Below are positions 1-5,361 of a stretch of 20,622 bases of DNA, piece by piece (position 1 is the first letter of the stretch; each line of letters opens with the position of its first letter). This stretch comes from a virus: the IMG/VR virus record IMGVR_UViG_3300031999_000236, positions 1 through 20,622 of that record. One strand, 5' to 3'. The position numbers and the translations under genes were made by a program. Under the pieces are notes generated by a model that ran no database searches, was not told the origin of the DNA, and was given only the letters and a program-made list of their open reading frames with translations.

Positions 1-74
1 TGACATTCCACGTTGGCCCAGAACCTCTGCGCTAGAGGCTTGATGATTTCGCCTTTGCGCCGTCCCTTTGGCAT
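1..74 (-). CDS. Possible HNH endonuclease, N-terminal fragment
   Basis: ATG at 74; only the first 24 codons lie in the window. The translation begins MPKGRRKGEIIKPLAQRFW, and 'RFW-x-N/K-V' near the N-terminus is how many phage HNH_3-type endonucleases start. The HNH gene at 10106-10621 begins in the same way, with RFWPKV at residues 11-16. There is no clear Shine-Dalgarno, but an extended -10 promoter candidate would put the transcript start only a few bases before this ATG. The call rests on a short N-terminal resemblance, and the overlapping ORF starting at 165 has the better ribosome binding site. Confidence 0.4.
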   Translation of the reverse strand, partial: MPKGRRKGEIIKPLAQRFWANVEC

Positions 75-165
75 ATAGGTATGATACCATACCAGCCATC
101 ATTTGTCTAGTCAAGTGCTTTTCGCAGGGGTCGCTAGGCCGGCAGGTCAGACAGCGGGCGGTCAT
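1..165 (-). CDS. Small Cys-rich ORF, runs off window edge
   Basis: Open from an ATG at 165 to the window edge without a stop (at least 55 codons). The ATG lies one base after the TGA of the upstream gene, and a GGGGGAGG Shine-Dalgarno sits about 7 nt before it, which is the usual spacing in this operon. The N-terminus has a C-x2-C pair followed by C and H (C5, C8, C14, H17), compatible with a zinc knuckle. The rest is not recognisable. It overlaps, in another frame, both a promoter-like sequence and a second start at 74 that looks like an HNH protein, so one of the two may be spurious. No function is assigned. Confidence 0.4.
   Translation of the reverse strand, partial: MTARCLTCRPSDPCEKHLTRQMMAGMVSYLYAKGTAQRRNHQASSAEVLGQRGMS
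78..93. repeat. Palindrome over the -10 box (operator candidate)
   Basis: Perfect inverted repeat with 6-bp arms GGTATG and CATACC and a 4-nt spacer. It also contains a nested 5-1-5 repeat, GGTAT-G-ATACC. It overlaps the -10 hexamer of the promoter candidate, the classic place for a repressor site. The match is direct; the operator role is inference. Confidence 0.4.
86..114 (-). promoter_or_regulatory. Sigma70-like promoter, extended -10
   Basis: On the minus strand TTGACT (plus 109-114) is followed after 17 nt by TATGGT (plus 86-91), preceded by TGG, giving a TGn extended -10 motif. The predicted start of transcription would be about 4-5 nt before the ATG at 74, so the message would be nearly leaderless. 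If the ORF starting at 165 is real, this promoter lies inside it. No experimental support. Confidence 0.45.
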
Positions 166-166
166 A

Positions 167-424
167 TCACGCCTCCCCCGGCAGCTTGCCCTCGCGCTCG
201 ACGTGGGCGATGGTCTCCTCTCGCCAGTTGATGTAGGCAGTCCAAGACCATCCGCTTGCCTGTGGGTCAGGGGCCTTCAGCCCCGCAAGCAGGCCCTTCT
301 TGTAGCCAGCGGCGCAGCCGGCATCATAGAGGGGGCCGATACCCGCTGATGTATCCTTCGTAGGCCCAAGATACGTAGGCCCAAGATAGTAGTGAATGTG
401 CGGGGTATGTGGTCCAGGTGCCAT
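167..424 (-). CDS. Small hypothetical protein
   Basis: 85 aa. ATG at 424 is preceded by AAAGGACAAGGCG, an adequate ribosome binding site. I do not recognise a family. The N-terminal part is Pro/Gly/His/Tyr-rich and contains an exact YLGPT-YLGPT duplication encoded by a 15-bp tandem repeat. The C-terminal half (W-rich, then 'INWREETIAHVEREGKL') looks like a short helical segment of the kind common in phage accessory proteins. It is the last gene of the long minus-strand series before the promoter candidate at 86-114, and its stop is one base before the next possible start. Confidence 0.6.
   Translation of the reverse strand: MAPGPHTPHIHYYLGPTYLGPTKDTSAGIGPLYDAGCAAGYKKGLLAGLKAPDPQASGWSWTAYINWREETIAHVEREGKLPGEA
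359..388. repeat. 15-bp perfect tandem duplication
   Basis: The unit CGTAGGCCCAAGATA occurs twice back to back (359-373 and 374-388). The unit is a multiple of three, so the reading frame of the surrounding gene is kept and five residues are duplicated. This is probably a recent slippage event. Confidence 0.85.
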
Positions 425-506
425 CGCCTTGTCCTTTCTGGTGGGCCGCTGCGCCAGGGCCAGCCGGCGGGTGGCACTAGCGCAGCGAGCCCATGTGCGG
501 GGGGCG

Positions 507-577
507 GGCCTCGACCAGGAGTCGAACCTGGGCCTCTGGGTCTCTAGCCCAGCGCAGTGCCGCTCTGCTATCGAGGT
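507..577 (-). tRNA. tRNA-like gene, anticodon AGA
   Basis: The minus strand folds as a 71-nt cloverleaf. Acceptor ACCTCGA pairs with TCGAGGC (first pair A-C mismatched). The D-arm is GCAG/CTGC with a G-G-containing loop. The anticodon stem is CTGGG/CCCAG with loop CTAGAGA, so U33 is present and the anticodon is AGA (545-543). The variable loop is 4 nt, the T-arm is CCAGG-TTCGACT-CCTGG, and no CCA is encoded. AGA would be serine, but serine tRNAs normally have a long variable arm, which is absent, so identity is uncertain. Flanking bases allow an extra 7-bp stem GGCGGGC/GCCCGCC (580-586 with 503-509). It fills most of the gene-free stretch between 425 and 687, in which I see no convincing protein gene. 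Confidence 0.7.
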
Positions 578-687
578 TCGCCCGCCGCCGCTGAGGGACC
601 GTGCCGCGACACTCCACGGGGGCTTGTTGCGGCTTGCATCCCCGCTTCGAGAACATCAGTCCCCCAGCGGCGAAGGGTGAGCCCCGC

Positions 688-1194
688 TCACTGGCCCGCT
701 CCCTCCTGTATCCGCTCCCAGGCGTCGTTGATCTCCTTCGTGGCCTCTTCCGATCCACCGACATCGGGGTGCAGGCGCTTCATCTTGATGAGGTACATGG
801 CCTTGATGTCTTCCATCGGGGCATCCGGGCGCACCCCCAGGACCTCAAAGGGATCGCGGTGCCGCGCCGGCGCCGGCAGTTGGAGATAGGCTTCGCGCAC
901 CAGGTCGGCGATGCCCCGAAGTTCGTTCTTGCGCAGCGCCTCGATGGCGAGCCATAGCACACGCAGGTTGTCCTCGGCGCGATCCTGGCGATCCATCGTC
1001 AGGACGATCTCGGAGTTGCCTCGCGGCGTGTAGCGCACGGTCACCCGCCGGTCTTCCACGTTCTGGTAGCGGGCCCGGCTCAGGGGGCGCGGCGGCGTCA
1101 CCGTCCACTCGCGGATCCCCCAGAGGCGGAATGTCTCAGCCAGTTCATCGACGGTCTGCGCCCAGCTCTTCGGGGTGCGGAGGGTGTAGCTCAC
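688..1194 (-). CDS. DnaJ (J-domain) phage protein
   Basis: 168 aa from a GTG at 1194 that overlaps the upstream TGA (GTGA); a longer in-frame start at 1248 would overlap the upstream gene by 58 nt and is less likely. Residues about 112-165 form a J domain with the HPD tripeptide intact (142-144) followed by GGS and a final 'INDAWERI' helix. The N-terminal 110 residues are not a chaperone domain that I recognise; they contain 'RTPKSW' and 'DNLRVLWLAIEALR', a pattern I recall from other phage J proteins. J domains stimulate the ATPase of Hsp70/DnaK, so the protein may recruit host DnaK to a phage complex; that role is inference. Confidence 0.85.
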   Translation of the reverse strand: MSYTLRTPKSWAQTVDELAETFRLWGIREWTVTPPRPLSRARYQNVEDRRVTVRYTPRGNSEIVLTMDRQDRAEDNLRVLWLAIEALRKNELRGIADLVREAYLQLPAPARHRDPFEVLGVRPDAPMEDIKAMYLIKMKRLHPDVGGSEEATKEINDAWERIQEGAGQ

Positions 1195-1520
1195 GGCTGG
1201 CCTGCGTCCTTGCGCATCCTTTGTACCTTCGGGCTCCAGCTCGTCCACTCCGGGATCTCCACCGGCCCGCCCTCGAGGGACTTGCCGCTCAGGACGTAGG
1301 GCCCGACGCGAACGAACCCGCCGTCGAGGATGCGATCCAGCAGGCCGGGCTTCTCGGCGACGGCCGTCTTGAGCGCCTTCTTAGCGCGCCGGAGCCACTT
1401 GACCGGATCGGCGGCCGCGGCCTGGGCGTCGAAGTAGTCCCCGAGCAGCGCCTCAAGGCCCAGGTCCTGAACCTCGTGCTCCTCGAACGCGCGCTGCGGT
1501 TGCTGTGCTACTGAGACCAT
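1191..1520 (-). CDS. Hypothetical phage protein
   Basis: 109 aa. The ATG at 1520 directly follows the TAG of the upstream gene, with GGGAGG 6-7 nt before it. No catalytic motif is seen. Residues about 33-55 are Lys/Arg-rich and helical (DPVKWLRRAKKALKTAV). A 'GGFVRVGPYVLSGKS' segment around 67-81 is followed by 'IPEW', a layout I recall from small phage proteins found next to J-domain proteins, but I cannot name a family. It is coupled to the J-domain gene by a GTGA overlap, suggesting co-translation and perhaps a shared role. Confidence 0.75.
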   Translation of the reverse strand: MVSVAQQPQRAFEEHEVQDLGLEALLGDYFDAQAAAADPVKWLRRAKKALKTAVAEKPGLLDRILDGGFVRVGPYVLSGKSLEGGPVEIPEWTSWSPKVQRMRKDAGQP

Positions 1521-1712
1521 CTATGCCTCCCTTTCCTGCCGCTCAAGGGCGGCTACTGTGCGGCCCTCGGCCGCCTCGAAGACGGCCTCTAGGTGGCACC
1601 GCCAGACCTCCGTCGGCCACTCGACCGTCTGGTGCAGCCGGGCAGCGTGTACGGTATGCCAGCCCGAGAAGTTGAGCACCCGGACGGTCACGAACTCGGG
1701 GACCAGCATCAT
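1521..1712 (-). CDS. Small hypothetical protein
   Basis: 63 aa. The start is the first of two adjacent ATGs at 1712, overlapping the methyltransferase stop (ATGA) and preceded by AAGGAG at 5-6 nt; a longer reading frame upstream would lie inside the methyltransferase. The sequence 'VTVRVLNFSGWHTVHAARLH' followed by an acidic helical tail suggests a compact beta-then-alpha fold. No family recognised. Translation is probably coupled to the methyltransferase. Confidence 0.7.
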   Translation of the reverse strand: MMLVPEFVTVRVLNFSGWHTVHAARLHQTVEWPTEVWRCHLEAVFEAAEGRTVAALERQEREA

Positions 1713-2863
1713 ACCCACTCCTTGATTCGTCTCCCGATCCATTCGATCACGTTCACCGTCACCGCGTCTCCGAGGGCGGCGTAGCGCCTGCCATCGGGGC
1801 ACCGTGAGTCAGGGTCCAGCCATCCGGGAACGATTGGAGTCTGCAACATTCCGTCGGGGTCAGCCGGCGCACAGACATTGATGGCATCGGCTCGCCCCCC
1901 TTCGCCTGGGTTGGTGAGACTGGGGGTGATGCCTCCTGGCATGATTTCTGCCTGCTTCCCGTCTGCCCTAGTTCGGTTGGCGAAGGCGATAGCATCTCCC
2001 GCCGTTCCGTCAAGGGTATGGAGGATTCCATCTTCATCAATGCCCCACCCATTGCTTGATTGCTGGGCGAGTCGGATGGCGATGACATTCCCCTCATCTC
2101 CGTGGCTGTCGCTGCCTCCCCATCGGTTGGAGCGCAGGGGTTGGGCGATGCCGTGTTGGTGTTCCCGCTGTAAGGAATACATCGGCCCTTCTCGGTATCC
2201 CCGTCCGACCTCTGGGCCACCGGATTGCTTGCCGCCAATGTCTTCAATGCTAAGTACAGCGACCTCGGTAGTTCCTTCCCCCGCCTTTCCGCCCGCCGGA
2301 GTATCCCCGCCGCCGCCTTCGGACTCAAAGAGTATTTCGGGTGGGCATGGGGCACCAAGATGTCCGACAATGTAGACACGGCGGCGTCTCTGGGGGACTC
2401 CGAAATGCTGGCTGTCCAGGATTCGCCACGCCAGACCATACCCGCACTCGGAAATCGTTTCGAGGACGATCCCCATGTCTTGACCTTCGTGCGAAGACAG
2501 GAGGCCAGGAACATTCTCAATAATGAGCCAGCGGGGGCGGATCGCCGCAGCCACCCGCATGAAGTCAAAGAACAGACCACTTCTCTCTCCCTCAAGGCCC
2601 GCCCGTTTCCCTGCCACCGATAGATCCTGGCAGGGGAAGCCGCCAATGATGAGGTCAACTTTCCATCCCGGATCCGTTAGGTAAGGCATTGTCTTTATGT
2701 CGTCCCAACGGATGGCATTCGGCCAATGCCGTTCTAGTATTTTCCTCCGCCAAGGATCGAGTTCCACCTGCCACACAACATCCCAACCTGCTCGTTCCAG
2801 GCCGAGGTCGCCGCCCCCGATACCAGCAAATAGTGATCCACAGGTTGGCTTCAGATCAGACAC
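1709..2863 (-). CDS. DNA (cytosine-5) methyltransferase, motif IX out of frame
   Basis: 384 aa. It has the cytosine-C5 methyltransferase core: motif I FAGIGGGDLGL (12-22, SAM binding), motif IV GGFPCQDLS with catalytic C78, motif VI ENV (116-118), motif VIII QRRRRVYIVG (158-167), and a motif X-like end RRYAALGDAVTVNV (359-372). It would transfer a methyl group to C5 of cytosine in an unknown target, either as defence against host restriction or as a mark on phage DNA. Motif IX, VRRLTPTECCRLQSFPDGW, is present in the DNA but in a different frame (1872-1816). In the open frame, residues 331-346 are unrelated sequence, so activity is doubtful unless the assembly is wrong. The gene overlaps its neighbours at both ends by a few bases. 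Confidence 0.85.
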   Translation of the reverse strand: MSDLKPTCGSLFAGIGGGDLGLERAGWDVVWQVELDPWRRKILERHWPNAIRWDDIKTMPYLTDPGWKVDLIIGGFPCQDLSVAGKRAGLEGERSGLFFDFMRVAAAIRPRWLIIENVPGLLSSHEGQDMGIVLETISECGYGLAWRILDSQHFGVPQRRRRVYIVGHLGAPCPPEILFESEGGGGDTPAGGKAGEGTTEVAVLSIEDIGGKQSGGPEVGRGYREGPMYSLQREHQHGIAQPLRSNRWGGSDSHGDEGNVIAIRLAQQSSNGWGIDEDGILHTLDGTAGDAIAFANRTRADGKQAEIMPGGITPSLTNPGEGGRADAINVCAPADPDGMLQTPIVPGWLDPDSRCPDGRRYAALGDAVTVNVIEWIGRRIKEWV

Positions 2864-3050
2864 TTTCGATGTGGTCCTCTATTTCGTAGGTCTCGTGTTC
2901 TAATTTGGCGCCACACTCCCAACACTCGTATCCGGAATCCTCCTCTACGGTGTGGGTCTCATCCGTGTAGGTCACAGTGAAGTCAACCGTCCCCTTGCAC
3001 CCGCAGTTCGGACAGTCCATACTCACTGGCTTGTGGCCGTTGCTGCTCAT
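2856..3050 (-). CDS. Small zinc-ribbon protein
   Basis: 64 aa. The ATG at 3050 overlaps the upstream stop (ATGA) and has GAGAAGGGAA before it. A longer in-frame ORF begins further upstream but lies inside the neighbouring gene. Two knuckles, CPNCGC near residue 13 and CWECG near residue 43, flank a short beta-rich linker, which is the layout of a zinc ribbon. The C-terminus is acidic. Such proteins bind nucleic acid or protein partners; the specific role is unknown. It overlaps the methyltransferase start by 8 nt. Confidence 0.8.
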   Translation of the reverse strand: MSSNGHKPVSMDCPNCGCKGTVDFTVTYTDETHTVEEDSGYECWECGAKLEHETYEIEDHIESV

Positions 3051-3664
3051 ACTGCGATTCCCTTCTCCCGCAGTCTGGTTCGTACCGTCTCCGGCACCGG
3101 CCTTCCGGCTTTGATGGCGATTAAGGCCATCGCCTCGTCGCCGGTCAGGTTGACGTGGAGCAACGTGCCCTTGATCTCCTTCGTGTCCTGGAGGATCTTG
3201 GCCGACCGCAGGATGGTGTCCCCGGCCCGAAGACGTATGCGCCAGTCCGGGCGGGCATAATTGATCGAAAACTTTTCCTGGCACTTTGGGCAGATGACTT
3301 CTTGGCGGAGACCACGTTCGGCTTCCAGTGCCTCGTCGTACATCCCGACGGCCCGTCCCGCCATAAGTTCCAGCTCACGGCGGGTGAGTTTCGTGTCCTC
3401 AAGGCCGAAGAGATCGTCGTAGGCTTTACCGAATGCCTCATCAGTCTCCAGCCAACCGCGGACACGGCGTTCCTTGATCTCCAGGGCCGCACACGCCTTC
3501 CGCCAGCTCCCTTGAACCAGAAGTTCCTGGAAGAACTGCCTTTGTATGGCCATTAGCCCAGAAGCATCACGGCGCTGAAGACCCCGCTCCGCGCCGAGGT
3601 AGTCCTCGACCGTCGATACGACCTCTCCCTCTATAGGCACCAGGGACTTGTCGTCACTTGCCAC
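3047..3664 (-). CDS. Terminase small-subunit-like HTH protein
   Basis: 205 aa from a GTG at 3664 with GGGAGG about 7 nt upstream; the annotated-length alternative (ATG at 3700) would lie deeper inside the lysozyme gene and lacks a site. Residues about 41-76 read 'FFQELLVQGSWRKACAALEIKERRVRGWLETDEAF', the pattern of the DNA-binding helix-turn-helix of phage terminase small subunits. A helical region follows, then a CPKC knuckle (125-128) whose partner cysteines are absent. Terminase small subunits recognise the packaging site. No large-subunit gene follows within the window, so an HTH regulator is the alternative. Confidence 0.55.
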   Translation of the reverse strand: MASDDKSLVPIEGEVVSTVEDYLGAERGLQRRDASGLMAIQRQFFQELLVQGSWRKACAALEIKERRVRGWLETDEAFGKAYDDLFGLEDTKLTRRELELMAGRAVGMYDEALEAERGLRQEVICPKCQEKFSINYARPDWRIRLRAGDTILRSAKILQDTKEIKGTLLHVNLTGDEAMALIAIKAGRPVPETVRTRLREKGIAV

Positions 3665-4397
3665 CAATAAGCCTCCCGATGTCCACGAGTGCCTGTCCAT
3701 TGCCGTCTAGTAGGGCCTTCATCCCGCCCTCCAAGATACCGATACGGAGTGTCAGAAGGCCCGTGACTGCATCCACCACCGCTATCGTTGCTTGGCCGAG
3801 CAGTCGCTCGCGGGTGATGAAATACACGTCTTGGTCGGCGTAGACACCCTGTACGTTCGTCCCGCCGGTGTATTGCTCACCAATTACCTGATCTGGATTC
3901 CAGCCGCCATAGGGATAGTTCAGGAAATCCTTGTCTGTAGGGTCGCCATCCCAGAAGGCGTTGATGAGATCACAGTCAGTGAATGAGGCCGGGTTGCCCA
4001 GGTAGTTTGCCCAGGCGTTATAGCTGGTGTAGATGGTTCGCATCTTGCCAGCGGTATAGGCCGCCTCAATCGCCTCGCGGACGGCGACCTCCTTGATGCC
4101 GGGCAGTTCGATGTCTATGGGCACGCGGCACATGGCCGCCCAGAGGTCTTCTGGTATGCCAGAGCGTCCCATCCCGAAATGGCGGGCGCCCTGTCCGGCA
4201 GGGCAGTTGTTGGGCAACGACGTGTAGCCCATAATGATGAGTCCGGCCCTGCTGTAGTTCCGGAGGTTGATGACGCGAGGCGGGGGTTGTTGGGCCCCGG
4301 TCCATAAGCACTGCCAGGCAACCTCGATGCCCGCTTCCCGCAACTTGCAGGCCTCTTCGTAAGAGACCTCATCGAAAGAGGTGTCAATTCCCAACAT
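3654..4397 (-). CDS. GH25-like lysozyme-fold protein (putative endolysin)
   Basis: 247 aa, ATG at 4397 with GGGGAGGA 7-8 nt upstream and the previous stop 2 nt before. It has the order of a GH25/DUF1906-type TIM-barrel muramidase: GIDTS at the N-terminus (D5), PIDIE (D95, E97, matching the catalytic DxE of GH25), YTSYNAW (123-129), a W-D pair near 149-150, and a final QYTGG...VYADQDVYF strand (175-193). The last 45 residues are hydrophobic and glycine-rich (ATIAVVDAVTGLLTLRIGIL) and may be a wall- or membrane-contacting tail. There is no signal peptide, so export would need a holin. Cutting peptidoglycan is the expected activity. The location among DNA-metabolism genes is unusual. Confidence 0.7.
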   Translation of the reverse strand: MLGIDTSFDEVSYEEACKLREAGIEVAWQCLWTGAQQPPPRVINLRNYSRAGLIIMGYTSLPNNCPAGQGARHFGMGRSGIPEDLWAAMCRVPIDIELPGIKEVAVREAIEAAYTAGKMRTIYTSYNAWANYLGNPASFTDCDLINAFWDGDPTDKDFLNYPYGGWNPDQVIGEQYTGGTNVQGVYADQDVYFITRERLLGQATIAVVDAVTGLLTLRIGILEGGMKALLDGNGQALVDIGRLIGGK

Positions 4398-4399
4398 GA

Positions 4400-4873
4400 T
4401 TAGTCCTCCCCTCTAACAAGGCGGTAGCCCCGGTCCAGGAATGTGTCCAAGAACTCCACTGCCTCTTCGATGGTCTCTGCAAAGTAACCGGCGTAATGTT
4501 TGCACCAAGGGTGATCCTTGGAACGTGTGCCAACCACTACCACCGGCTTGTGGTGAACTCCTGCGGCTAGGAACCATTCAAAGGCTGTTCCCCAACTTGC
4601 GTGGTTTCCTGTTAGGACAAGGAGCACATCACAACGCCGGATGTCATCTTCATCCCTCTGGACTAAGGCCGCCTCTGTGACCCCCAACAGGCGCGTGGTA
4701 TCCGGGCCGTCCATCGGTTCGGCTAATGTACTGAGGATCTCACGTCCTCGAAGAGGATCCAGCACATCCCAACCCCGCTCCAGTAGGAGAAGGGTGGCCT
4801 GGTGCCGTTCCTTGGCGGCGGCGGTATACATCCGTCCGGACAGTGTGCCGGACAAATACACACACCTTCTCAC
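4400..4873 (-). CDS. DUF4406 / nucleoside deoxyribosyltransferase-like protein
   Basis: 157 aa, GTG at 4873 overlapping the upstream TGA (GTGA). It opens with VYLSGTLSG, the first strand and loop of the nucleoside 2-deoxyribosyltransferase-like fold. 'RDEDDIRRCDVLLVLTGNHASWGTAFEWFLAAG' (73-105) follows, where the D-x-x-D and the S-x-G-T-x-x-E pattern form the nucleotide-binding/catalytic part of this superfamily (E likely the nucleophile position), then 'KPVVVVG'. The family handles deoxynucleosides or related nucleotides. With the Nmad1-like neighbour directly upstream it suggests a nucleotide-pool or base-modification role. The substrate cannot be told. Confidence 0.7.
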   Translation of the reverse strand: MRRCVYLSGTLSGRMYTAAAKERHQATLLLLERGWDVLDPLRGREILSTLAEPMDGPDTTRLLGVTEAALVQRDEDDIRRCDVLLVLTGNHASWGTAFEWFLAAGVHHKPVVVVGTRSKDHPWCKHYAGYFAETIEEAVEFLDTFLDRGYRLVRGED

Positions 4874-5184
4874 TTCACGGCCTCTTCCTCAAACAGGATC
4901 CACGCGATAAGGGAATAGACAGCTATGTCCCTGAAGGAGTCCACAATAGGTTCGTTCCTAAGCGTCCCGTTCCTGATGAAGGACTTGATCCGCGTCACCT
5001 TGTCATTGAGCCGGATGACCGCCCCGACCCACGGGGGTACGCCGAAGTCCTGGCTGGCCCGGATGTTGGCGAAGGGATCTTCGCCTACGCCATAATCTTG
5101 CTGCTTCGCTGAGTGCAATGCAGCGATCTGTTCCAACTTCTCTAGGAAGCGGCGGTCGCCGCCGCGCTCCTCAAACGTACACAT
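4870..5184 (-). CDS. Nmad1 / DUF1599-like protein
   Basis: 104 aa. ATG at 5184 follows the upstream TAG directly. The pattern 'ALHSAKQQDYG..EDPFANIRASQDFG', a central 'IRLNDKVTRIKSFIRNG', and 'VDSFRDIAVYSLIAW' near the C-terminus match what I recall of the DUF1599 family, renamed nucleotide modification associated domain 1. It is an all-helical, MazG-like arrangement with conserved K-x-x-D-Y, N and D-x-x-x-D/Y residues. Family members occur in phage gene groups linked to modified bases. The biochemical activity is not established here. It is coupled to the deoxyribosyltransferase-like gene by a GTGA overlap. Confidence 0.75.
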   Translation of the reverse strand: MCTFEERGGDRRFLEKLEQIAALHSAKQQDYGVGEDPFANIRASQDFGVPPWVGAVIRLNDKVTRIKSFIRNGTLRNEPIVDSFRDIAVYSLIAWILFEEEAVK

Positions 5185-5361
5185 CTAGCTACCTACGATG
5201 CGCCGCCCAAGTAGACGGATCGTCAGTCCCCAGCCGGTCCAGTAGAAGATGAAGACGGGCCCGATGAGGATTGCGGCACAGGCGTCCTCTCGTGTCCACT
5301 CCAGGTCGATGCCCAGACCGAGCACGTCCATACCTATTGCCGCGTAGATCTTGAACTTCAT
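5185..5361 (-). CDS. Small membrane protein
   Basis: 58 aa. ATG at 5361 overlaps the phosphoesterase stop (ATGA), with GGAGAGG 4-5 nt upstream, and the stop is immediately followed by the next start (TAGATG). A hydrophobic segment 'AAILIGPVFIFYWTGWGLTI' (about residues 33-52) is long enough for one membrane span, followed by a basic end (RLLGRR). The N-terminal third is weakly amphipathic. No family recognised. It might be a holin partner for the nearby GH25-like protein, but one-span proteins of this size have many roles. Confidence 0.65.
   Translation of the reverse strand: MKFKIYAAIGMDVLGLGIDLEWTREDACAAILIGPVFIFYWTGWGLTIRLLGRRIVGS

Noticed and set aside
545-547. Amber-suppressor (CTA) anticodon in the tRNA-like gene
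   Set aside because: CTA is present in the loop but would require C or G at the U33 position; the 5-bp stem and U33 place the anticodon at AGA.
477-764. 95-codon minus-strand ORF
   Set aside because: It covers the tRNA-like gene and the end of the J-domain gene, and its sequence is Arg-rich and low in protein-like pattern.
1759-2658. 299-codon alternative minus-strand frame in the methyltransferase
   Set aside because: Not a separate gene; only its 1872-1816 segment resembles real protein (motif IX), which is reported as a frameshift finding.
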